Assembly: GCA_029531795.1 (NCBI GenBank)
Contig: JAPEIS010000005.1
Span: 742,001 to 806,000 of the forward strand
Reading direction: 5' to 3'
Length of the DNA: 64,000 nucleotides
DNA from: Sclerotinia nivalis
Lineage: Eukaryota; Ascomycota; Leotiomycetes; Helotiales; Sclerotiniaceae
Part shown: in pieces, positions 54,978 through 64,000 of the stretch
Layout: every line of letters begins with the position of its first letter
Position numbering within the stretch: the first letter of the stretch is position 1
Notes under the pieces: model-generated
Database searches by the model: none
What the model saw: the letters and a program-made list of their open reading frames with translations, nothing else
Told to the model about the DNA's origin: nothing
Translations under genes and position numbers: made by a program

Positions 54978-56577
54978 ATGTTGAAGCTAATCAGTTCCTC
55001 AAGACCTGCTTCTTTACACACTACCGTGTCTAGAGCTTCATCTTTCTTGTTGGATTGGACCCCATTCCTCCTAATTATCTCCTATTTCATATTCTCAACA
55101 TGTCTTTACATGTTTTGTACGCCAAAGTTGATAGAGATTTTCTGGCTCATCTATCTTTCGACGAATTCCTACACAGCAGCTATGAATGTCATGGAAGCCA
55201 TATGTAGTCTAAAGCCTAACAGGATTGCAAGGAAAGCACTCTATGACGTGGAGCAAAATGGTTGGAAATTTCCCACGCCCGATGATCAACTCTTGATATT
55301 GGATCTTGTTATTGTCGCATATCTTCCCAACGAGCAAGACATCATCATGGATAGGATTCATTACGCTTTGGATCATATCGTATACCCAGAAGATAAGATT
55401 CGGATCAACGTATTGTACAACACGCCCAAACCTATCGAGCCAGTCGAGTCTGAAATGAACGACCTCGCTGCGAAAATTGACCGATTGAGAATAATCAAAG
55501 TACCAGACTCGACTTCCAAAGCACACAATCTTAATTACTTCTTTACCTTGTATACCGGAGCACAAATCATCGCTTTGTATGATTGTGATCATTATTCCCA
55601 TCCTTATGGGCCGCGATGGGCAGTCGAGCGTTTCCTAGCCGATGAAGAAGTCGATTGCGTTCAAGGACGATGTGTAATTCAAAATTCCAAGGCTACATTC
55701 TTGACGGGTATGATCGCGGTAGAATTCGACAAGATCTATGCTACATCACATCCCGGCCGAGCTGCATTATTCGGTTATGGTCTATTTACCGGTAAATATA
55801 CCTTATTCCTCCTCCACATTCCACATTGTACATTTGCTCTAGCATTCCTAACATCTCCATAGGTTCCAATGGCTACTGGCGCGCCAATCTACTCCGCGAT
55901 TTGAAAATGGACGCAAGCATGTTAACAGAAGACATCGATTCCGCATTACGCGCCCTAGAACAAGGCGCCATCTGTGTCCACGAACCAAACGTCATCTCAT
56001 ACGAACTAGCACCCACAACCTTCCGATCATTCCTCAAACAGCGTCTCCGATGGGCTCAAGGCTGGACGCAGGCAAGTTATCGACACTGCGTATTAGCCTA
56101 CAAAAAGTCATCACACAAGAAACGAAATCTTCTCACGCGATTTGGTCTCCTCTCATTACTCTTAATTCGAGAATTGAGCTATTATCTAGTGTCACAATAC
56201 ACATGCTTGATGATAAGTTTCCTCATTACGGGCTTCCCCAAAACAGGCACCCAGTTGAAGAATCTTATCTTCTTCGAATTTCCCGCCTCGGAATGGTTAT
56301 TCATTATCGGGTACGTGAACCCTATCTTCCTTACACACTCACTCCAAATCAAATCTACTCATCGCGATACTGAACTGATATCCATAGAACCCTGTGCCTG
56401 ATCGGAAGTCTCGCCATAACTTATTTCGTGTTATCCGAATTCGTGACCAAGCGCATGATGATCAAGTTTACGATTCTCTATCCCTTTTATCTGATTCTAG
56501 GAAGTTGTATTGGTCTCTATGGACATTTTCGACAGATTGTGCGGTATTCGGCCTGGAATGCTACGGTGAGGTCTTGA
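54978..56577 (+). CDS. Family 2 processive-type glycosyltransferase, membrane-bound
   Basis: Exons 54978-55791, 55863-56310 and 56388-56577 give 483 residues. Two N-terminal membrane segments (TPFLLIISYFIFSTCLYMF, LIEIFWLIYLSTN) precede the catalytic domain. The GT-A donor site is DCD at about 202-204 (ALYDCDHYSHP), the general-base region is TEDID at about 293-297, and the product-gripping QRLRW is at 331-335. These are the D, DXD, D and QxxRW signatures of polymerising GT2 enzymes such as hyaluronan, chitin and cellulose synthases. C-terminal membrane segments follow (LLSLLLIRELSYYLVSQYTCL, FVLSEFVTKRMMIKFTILYPF). It is similar in size and layout to fungal GT2 proteins required for surface hyphal growth and virulence. 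The polymer made is unknown. Confidence 0.9.
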
Positions 56578-57703
56578 GCTCTGGTGAGGAATATTTGTAC
56601 GATGAAAATGTTTTTTCATGAGCTTTTCTAATTCAGCGCAATACATAGCATGGCGATATAATAACTCTGTTCTTCAATTTTGGGGGTTGTTTTTTCTGAG
56701 ATGGTGGTGTTTTTGTTTTTATTTTAGGGAATAACAGTTTCTTCACTTTGCGTGCAACTTTATCTCATAGTATCAGTATTGGTGATCCATCCATCACATA
56801 CTGATCTATGACTTCTTGGTTTTTTTCTTTCCTCTGGCTTCTGTAAAGATCCAATAGTGTGGTGTAAGGAGGCCTAGAAGAGAGAAGAGGTAATGTGATG
56901 GGATCTTCATGATAATATTTGAATCACTGACTCTCAAACTCACTCATTCACAAATACAAAAACCAAGCAAAAAATAAAAGGAAGTTCTCTTAATTGTGCT
57001 TATTCTATCTATCCCAAGCATACCACCTTATCCTATCCTATACCATCCTATACTATTCAGAGAAGGCATGCTGGCCACTTTCACTTCCTCTCTCAATCAC
57101 CATTGCACTCATTCCATCACCAGAAAAGCAAATCAAATCTTTGTCCCCAAGCGATTCCCACCCAATCTAAGAACAGAGACACCCCTATAAATCCCTCCTC
57201 CCAAGTGTAGCAAGGCATACACTTCCTAAAAACTGAAATTCCTCCATATGCATGCAAAGACCCAAGCAAGGTACTTCACCCAGCAATAAAAAGAAAATGA
57301 TCAAAGCACCAAACCCCATCAAACGCCCATATGTAAAATCTCCCTAAACAGAGGTCCTGTTCCCAGAAAGAAGTACTTTGATGTACTTTAAAAAAAACGA
57401 GTGATCCAAAACGCCTCGCTGATGTGTCGCATGTGATGGGAAAAAACAAAAGCAGTCGAGTTTTTTCGATGCCGGTCCTCTGGTATGAATCATATTTGAA
57501 CCTGCCTAACGCCTGTCCAGAGGACAAAATAAATCCCGAAATTATGTTTTAAAGAGAGTAAGAAAGTGGACAGAAAGCCTTGTCCAGGAGATGGAGGATG
57601 AATGGGATATGGATGTGAGGAATACCCGGTGATAGACATGTAGATTGGGCCTATGGTTTCTTCACATCTCTATCCCTAGTCCATCAATCAAAACAAAAAC
57701 TTG
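56578..57703. other. Intergenic between convergent genes, no gene seen
   Basis: Shared 3' untranslated space. Contains T-rich and AAAA-rich stretches only. Confidence 0.5.
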
Positions 57704-58810
57704 TTATTTTCTGCTAGTCTTCTTACCCAGTCGCAGGAACCGAGTCCTTAACCACATCATGAGTTTTGTCCAAGCACTGTGCGTTTTCTTCTTGGTATTT
57801 GACATGGTTGTATGACTTCTCCCTCCTGGTGAACCATGTTCCTCGGAGAGAAATGGGGGAGTAGAAATAGTTGCAGTATTATAACTCTGTCCATAAAGCC
57901 CTTCACTTTTCTCATGTATAGTAAGGTCAGACTTGGAACGCTTTGATCTTGTAGGTAGGTTATCACTGGCAGATGAATGACGATGTCCTCTTTCAATCTG
58001 CCTTGCTTCTTTTTGTTGTTTCTTCTCCATTGCTCGAATTTCCTCCCTCGCTGCCTTTTCTTCTTTGGCTTTCTCTTTCTCTTGGAACTTGCGACGTGCC
58101 TCTTGTATTGTTTCCGATCGCAGACGATTATCGACATCACTGCGACTTCGAATTCGAAATCCTTCCATAGATCGCCGGATAGATGGTGAAGTAGGTGACA
58201 TGGTGTCGAGTGGTGAGGTTACTTCAGGGGTTAGGGTGAGACTTGTGCGTGAGGTTGCAAGAGCAAGTTTTGAGGAGGTCGGAGGTAGCTTTGTTTGAAT
58301 TCTTAGGGTTTGCTGCAAGAGAGGATTCGTTGAACCGCTCATAGAGTTTGCTTGATTTGATAAATTGGCTGTACTACGGAAAGTATGCCGTAACTGATCC
58401 TCATCTTCGGTAAGTGCAGGGCTGCTGTTTGTTGCTTCACTTTCGCGAATTGAGTTTTGATAAGAAGCACCTAATGGCGGAGTGTAAGGTCTGGGTGTTT
58501 GCTGGAAAGGATGGACGAATGGTCTAGAACGTGGGCCGCTGCCTGATGTTGTTGTCGAAAATTGAGATGTGCCGCTGGTTGAACGAGCATGAAAACCCCT
58601 TCTACCTCCTTCTCGACTGTTGTATGCAATGTCGTAAGAGGAACGAGAACTGTAGCCAGCACCATAATCAAATATCCCGAGGGCATCTTGTTGTTCCGCT
58701 GCAGACCGATCCAGATCTAGTGAATTCTTTTCGCTTTGTATCAGTTTTTTAAAAACAGGGTTGACCTTGGACCTAGATCTCGATATATGATCTCCATGGT
58801 AATTGGGCAT
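57704..58810 (-). CDS. Uncharacterised Ser-rich protein with coiled coil and basic C-terminal helix
   Basis: A single exon of 368 residues from MPNYHGDHISRSRSK; the ATG 60 bp upstream (58870) gives a cysteine-rich start unlike the rest. Residues 1-240 are low-complexity Ser/Thr/Arg/Pro with many SP/TP sites (TSPLDTMSPTSPSIRRS), likely phosphorylated. Residues about 240-290 form a charged coiled coil (IQEARRKFQEKEKAKEEKAA, then EEIRAMEKKQQKEARQ). The C-terminus is a basic amphipathic helix with aromatic residues (WTKLMMWLRTRFLRLGKK) that could bind membrane. I do not recognise the family. The codon pattern and long uninterrupted frame support a real gene. Confidence 0.7.
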   Translation of the reverse strand: MPNYHGDHISRSRSKVNPVFKKLIQSEKNSLDLDRSAAEQQDALGIFDYGAGYSSRSSYDIAYNSREGGRRGFHARSTSGTSQFSTTTSGSGPRSRPFVHPFQQTPRPYTPPLGASYQNSIRESEATNSSPALTEDEDQLRHTFRSTANLSNQANSMSGSTNPLLQQTLRIQTKLPPTSSKLALATSRTSLTLTPEVTSPLDTMSPTSPSIRRSMEGFRIRSRSDVDNRLRSETIQEARRKFQEKEKAKEEKAAREEIRAMEKKQQKEARQIERGHRHSSASDNLPTRSKRSKSDLTIHEKSEGLYGQSYNTATISTPPFLSEEHGSPGGRSHTTMSNTKKKTHSAWTKLMMWLRTRFLRLGKKTSRK

Positions 58811-58890
58811 TGTTTCGATTGGGGTACGGTGAGAGCAATAAAAACAACCAAAAACAATGGTAAATAGCAAGTAATAGCAATAACTAACAC

Positions 58891-58974
58891 AATCAAAATC
58901 AAGATCAAAATCAAAATCAAAATGAAGTCAAAATCAAAATGAAATCAAAATCAAAATGAAATCAAAATCAAAGA
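58891..58974. repeat. Imperfect AATCAAA minisatellite
   Basis: Tandem AAATCAAAAT(C/G)A-type units, upstream of the uncharacterised Ser-rich gene and possibly in its 5' UTR or promoter. Confidence 0.85.
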
Positions 58975-59263
58975 GAAACAACTCTTAGTCCCTTTACGGA
59001 GACACTTAATATCATCTACTTTGCATCGCTGCTCTGCAGAATGAATGTTATACGATACAATCAAGTGAATAAAGATTGATGCACGACACAAAACTGACCG
59101 CCGACTTGCCCCTTTGCGCAAATCCGGTATGGGTTAAGAATTGGAATGTAATGTAATCGGTTGCGATAACGATAAACCCCCTTCTTTTCGGTATACGGAC
59201 GGAAGTATTGGTACAGATAGTACGGTGAGCTCTTTTGAATAGGAATAGGATGAATAGGATTGA

Positions 59264-59480
59264 ATTGAAGTGATTTGATTTGATTTGAAATGATTTGAAT
59301 TGATATGGTAATAAATGTCAGTACCTATAATCTGGGGTTGAGTTAAGTTGTTGAGGTGTATGTAGAATTTAATATGTTTTGTTGGTTTGGGACTAGACAG
59401 ATAGAGTGATATAGGAGGAGTATAGAATAAGTGATGTAAGTAAGTAATGTAAATAATGTAAGTAATGAAAGTAATGAAAG
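59264..59480. repeat. Low-complexity TGATT(T) and GTAA(T/G) tracts
   Basis: Runs of TGATTTGATTTGA near 59272-59295, and GTAAGTAATGTAAATAATG-like units at about 59430-59480. Minus-strand frames across these are low-complexity and not coding. Confidence 0.75.
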
Positions 59481-62400
59481 CAAGTAATAGAATAGTAAAC
59501 AAGGTTTTTAGTCAAGAGTAATCGGTGTGCTAATAAGCCGAATTGGAATTCCAATGTCTCGATCAAACAATGAATCAGCCGCCATCAACTAATAACATTT
59601 TGTTACATTTTCAGCATACCTGAAGCGGCGCAGGAAGAAGTTAAGGAGGGGCTTTCATACGACTCTTTTCAAAGCCATCCAACTTTAATCATCTAAGCCA
59701 AAGCCCTCCAAGCCCCCCTCACAAGCCATCAACATCTTCCGCCCACTTTAGAAGCAACAATGTGGACGCGTCCGTACTGTATACTGTATTGTGCTGTGCT
59801 GTGCTGTGTATCTTCTTTAATACCCAGCTTGCCCAGAACCAGATAGTAAAATGGCCAAGACTCCAACTTTTATCGCTCACTCACTGATATTGTCCGGCTT
59901 TCCCGAATGCGTACTTCGAAATGTTGGTTGGTTGCATGGCAGCATGGATAAGCGATGAAAATGGAATTGAAATGATACAGTGCAAGCTGACGACTTTGAT
60001 CGTTCAAGAAAGTGGGAGTCTAGGTCTTTAAAGATAAAAATCAAGGTCATGATCATAAGTCAGAATCATAGGTTAGGTTAGGTTAGATGGTTAAGTGTGA
60101 ATGTGATGAGTATAAAGGCTGAGATCATTGGTTGTTACATTATTAGGTTTGAACCTACTTATGGCTGGCAATGTCTGTGTGAAGGCCTGGTGGAGGAGGG
60201 AAAAAAGAAAAGTGTGAAGTGGGGATCTATGGAAGATCTCGACATGGTAGGTGGTAATTTGGAGGAAGAGAATGGAAGCATGCCTACAACACTACAACAC
60301 ATCTTCCTTCAAGTTGACAACACAGTTCAATCTATTAATAACTACTTTGGTTGGCTGAACATGCGGTTACGTATATTATGAGGAGAAATGGATACACATA
60401 CTGAGGCTGATATACCCCTTCATTTGATGATGGCCGTCGTGGTCGTGATGATTCACTTCGGGTGCGTTGGTGGTGGATAAGGCCGCCCCTTTTTCCAGTT
60501 TTCTCCGACACGGAAGTACTTCAACGGACCATTCTCAAACGACCATGTCACTCATTCATGTCGGTGAATGCTCAGTCGTGGTCAAATATCCGCTTCTCTA
60601 CCTATACCTTCGCTTGCCTGGACTGCCTGATGAAGGGTACAGTGATCTGGAACTTGATCGGTAGAATGAGAGTGGTACGAAGAATCATCTTAAACTAGTC
60701 TAATAAAACATACCCTCGAGGAGAGATGTCGGCAGATATGGAGTACATCGTCACGGATGGATGCGGAAGGCCGAAGTAGGTAAGGTATCTACAATACATA
60801 TGTATCTAGTGAGATAGGTAGGTATCATTGAGATCCAGTCGCCCAGTCCGTAAGAGCCGAGAGCGACAGGACGAACGAAGTCTACCGGCCATGAATTATC
60901 TAAATCGGGACAATTGAAACCCCTTGAACGGAAGCACAATTGCATAACTAATTTTACGTACCTGGCCAAGATAAAGACATCGCAAATTTGTGTCGTGATA
61001 TTTTCTACCTCATCTCACGTTCTAGGTTCGGCATCTTGTATTGCAGATAATAATGCATGGAAAAATTTCTTCATACTTTCCGACCTCGCAGTTGCATATT
61101 TCACATATAGTTTTGTCGGACTTTCAACACAACAAATGTATCACTGACTCGGGGAATTTATTCCTTTCCATGCAATGTTCAACGTCCTGCAAAGCCACTA
61201 TCACACAATAGTGCCAATCCCCACCATTCAATATCCTGTCACCTGCCAATTGTAGATCCAATCTCTGTTTTGTTTCCGAAAGTGACAACGGGTAGGAGGA
61301 AAACGCTCTCAAGGCAGTACAGTCACGTATGAAGGGGTTGAAGTTTGGCATCACACATCCATATGCTCTCGGGAAACTGCTACATATATATATTTGTGCA
61401 GTAAAAAAATGCCATGTACCTAGGATAAGTTGCATGAACTCAATGGCCGTGCTCGGGTCCTTCACCTGATTTCGTCCATGTTGGGACAATAAAACACTGG
61501 AGACCTTTTGTAATTTCTCTCGTCTCCCTTGTTTTGATGACGACAAGAAAGTGTGCTAGGGAGAGAGAGTTTTCTCTATCGATCACTTGCATGAAGTTAG
61601 AACTTGCGTCCGTTTCTTTTGCGAGGGCCTCCGAAAGACGCAATCCTAAAGTATAATTGTTGACGAAATATGCTTGTCAAGGGATTAAAAGGGAACTAAT
61701 TCAATACAGATCACGAACTTGAGGTTATTGTGTGATGGATCATGGTGACCCTTCTCTTACCTTATCTTGAAGTATCAAGGATATTCCTCACCCCAGGGTT
61801 GAGGGTTCGAGAAAGTCATGTACATACTTTCGCATTCGTACTGGTCTACTGGAGACTTCCTGCAACATATGCAAGATTCTTCACCTCAGCCCCGTTTTCA
61901 TTGCGTATGCGACGATAATACTCAAATTGCGCACAGCGAGCAAGGCTGTCAGTCAAAATCATAAACATCATTATTATATGTCAACCTCAATATTTGTCTT
62001 CGCCTTGCTGGCGCCTGTTAGTTTGTTGTGGTCCCTTGGTGGATTTTACTCCGCTCAACCCACTTTGAATAGCTTTTCAAACGCACATTACTCGTTGACA
62101 TGCAGATGATGATGAGGATCAACGAGGCATGGGTGAAGCCTGTAGCTCTAGATCACGTCCATACTAGTCCCTCTGAGCAGTTTTCTCAAACTGTCAAAAT
62201 CTAAAATTCTCGAGTTAAGCATCAGCCAAGGAGTGGATGATGCTACGATGCATTGATGATGGAGGGGTAAGGGAAGCAAGGTCACTCATCCTAGATAGGC
62301 CAGTTGGGTGCAGCACATGCCACCAGGTGTTCACTGCCGTCCCGTTGTACTATCCCCAACTTGCAAACATGGGTACTTCTGCAACATGTTTACATTGTAT

Positions 62401-64000
62401 ATGACAACAGTATTAAAGGTACATGGGAATATGTCACTCCCCATGCTATACCACTCGGGGAGGCAGAGCTCGTACTTCCGTACCCAGATTCAAACGATGT
62501 TTGGTAACGTAGAAAATGCCAGAGCTCATCTAGAATTTTTATGGCGGGTCATCCCGTTATCTAAAGGGGAAGAGTGGAAGCGTATAGGTTTTAAATGATA
62601 GTATGAAATTGCTCTGTTAATCTTTGATCAATTCGGCCATATGATGGGAATAAATGAACATAGATGCAGTGGTATAAGATATCGAGGCTTATGATAGTAT
62701 GACATAAAGGAGTAAAGCTAGCAGAGTAGATAACGCAGCCATATTGAGGCTATATCTATTTTCATACGGGAAATACGAACTCGAGCCTCGACTACCCGTT
62801 AGAAACAGAATAATACTGTACGAGCGAAATGATCACATATTGACTAATGAGTTGCAACACTAGTACGTACAAATAGTACGTACCTAGGTAGTTATGGAGT
62901 GGCTAATGATATCCATCCAAGACAATAGGCAGACCGGAGGATTCTTCGAGACACCACGGATAATTCGACATCAAATAAAAGTAACAATCTATTTGTTCAA
63001 TTTGTTTTAACCTTCTCCACACTCTTCACGCGCGTGAACTCACGGACTCGGCCTCGACCATAGTGTCCACTATTCTTAGCATTTTAGATTTGTAGTCAGC
63101 ATATTAGAATTAAGGTCACCAAGCTCACCAAGGTATTCCGACCCCGCTCGTCAGTGTCTCACTTTGTCTCTCTGTGCCGAAAAATCTACCCACGGCCCTG
63201 TCTGCCAAAATAGTAATGTTATTTGTGATACGGACTTTCAGCGAGTCATCTCATATTTCTCGCTTTCTTCTAATCCGCTAATCCGCTAATCCATTAATCA
63301 ATGATGTATTAGAATTAGACTCGGAATCCATGACTGATGGGGAATAAATTCATATCAAGGCGGCAAAAGCGTGAATTAAGAAGAATAACATAAATTTTGA
63401 GCTTCGTATCGGTTTTTGGTAGTGAACAAACTGGGGTATCGTATTAACTATCTACTACAAACAGAGAAGACGTTGAGCAATATATCAAGCATGCTCAGGA
63501 TATTTGTTCCTCCGAGACAAACGAAGCGTCGGGAGAATCGACTCTTACATCTACTGGAGGCTCGGACAATGATCCGATACAGTACCTCACATATAGACAG
63601 GATCAGGAATTTCTTGGCTGACCTAAGCTAGCTATGGGTAATATCCAGATCAAAATTGCATAAAGTTAAATGGGGGGGAAGAACGACATGGAAAATAACT
63701 TAACTAGCTACAACCTTGAAATTGATGAATGGTTACCACAACACATGATGTGAGAGTTTTGAGTAGTGATAGCTTCGCCACGAGCCCTTTTCCCGGATGT
63801 GTCAAAGTATTCGATGGCTGATGTTTCTTATTTTCTTAGATGGTCATCCTCAGCTCGTGATAGTTCTGAATTTTCTGTAATTTTCTCTCAACGTAGGTTT
63901 GCAAATGTTTTGTTTTGATTTGATGTTTGTTTGTAGTGTTCGGCTCTATGAGACGATGACCATCCCTCCACCACAATGCCCCTCTTTACAGACGCGAAAA

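Larger units (their letters stand above)
58811..64000. other. Gene-poor terminal region, about 5.2 kb
   Basis: I find no gene I can support. The longest frames (60097-60381 plus; 61546-61124 and 61643-61440 minus) lack family motifs and convincing splice partners. The region has many simple repeats near 58890-58975 and 59260-59480, a GTGCT run near 59788-59808, and a short TTAGG-like triplet repeat at about 60070-60084. It could hold a long non-coding RNA, eroded genes or a long promoter for a gene beyond the window. Confidence 0.45.

Noticed and set aside
60069..60084. Telomere-like TTAGG repeat suggesting a chromosome end
   Set aside because: Only about three imperfect units, not the fungal TTAGGG array, and sequence continues normally for 4 kb.
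61124..61643. Two overlapping minus-strand frames (140 and 67 codons)
   Set aside because: No recognisable motifs, no hydrophobic or coiled-coil pattern, and no splice join that yields a longer convincing protein. Kept only as a note.

Overview
The window is nuclear DNA of a filamentous ascomycete. Nearly every gene is cut by short introns (mostly about 45-75 bp) with fungal GT(A/G)NGT donors and CTRAY-like branch points. The gene families are fungal: Zn2Cys6 regulator, Clr5-domain protein, NLR-like ankyrin protein, GH64, Fot1-like DNA transposon and Ty1/copia element. The AT-rich spacers and the protein repertoire suit a leotiomycete such as Botrytis or Sclerotinia, but that placement is an inference from style, not from a marker gene. 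All exon joins were worked out by eye from splice signals, phase and family conservation.

Layout. 0-15 kb: a pirin (+), a cytochrome P450 (-), a decayed NLR-like P-loop/ankyrin gene (-), an amidase-signature enzyme (-) and a mitochondrial D-lactate dehydrogenase (-). 15-22 kb: a Clr5-domain nuclear protein with a Gln/Ala repeat (-), a GH64 beta-1,3-glucanase-like protein (+) and a dead Fot1/pogo-type transposon with 56-bp inverted repeats. 22-30 kb: a peroxisomal-type copper amine oxidase (-), an amino-acid/GABA-type permease (+) and a Zn2Cys6 regulator (-), a plausible nitrogen-scavenging neighbourhood. 31-42 kb: tRNA-Ser(AGA), a long-chain acyl-CoA synthetase (+), an LGFP-repeat protein (-), a SPRY-domain protein (+) and a DEDDh exonuclease-like protein (+).

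42.7-56.6 kb is the most interesting stretch. A family-2 glycosyltransferase (+) is divergent from a large membrane protein (-) that fuses a signal peptide, an extracytoplasmic GH16-like domain with a ruined catalytic motif, and a multi-pass acyltransferase-3-like domain. Beside it lies a second acyltransferase-3-like gene, split by a 5.77-kb Ty1/copia retrotransposon whose two LTRs differ by one base and which is flanked by a 5-bp target duplication (GATAT). These three host genes look like a locus for making and modifying a cell-surface polysaccharide, with one member freshly broken in this strain.

56.6-64 kb holds one serine-rich, coiled-coil protein of unknown function (-) and then about 5 kb with no gene I can support. 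The two transposons contrast: the DNA transposon is riddled with stops and has catalytic Asp-to-Asn changes of G-to-A type, whereas the retrotransposon is nearly intact and young.
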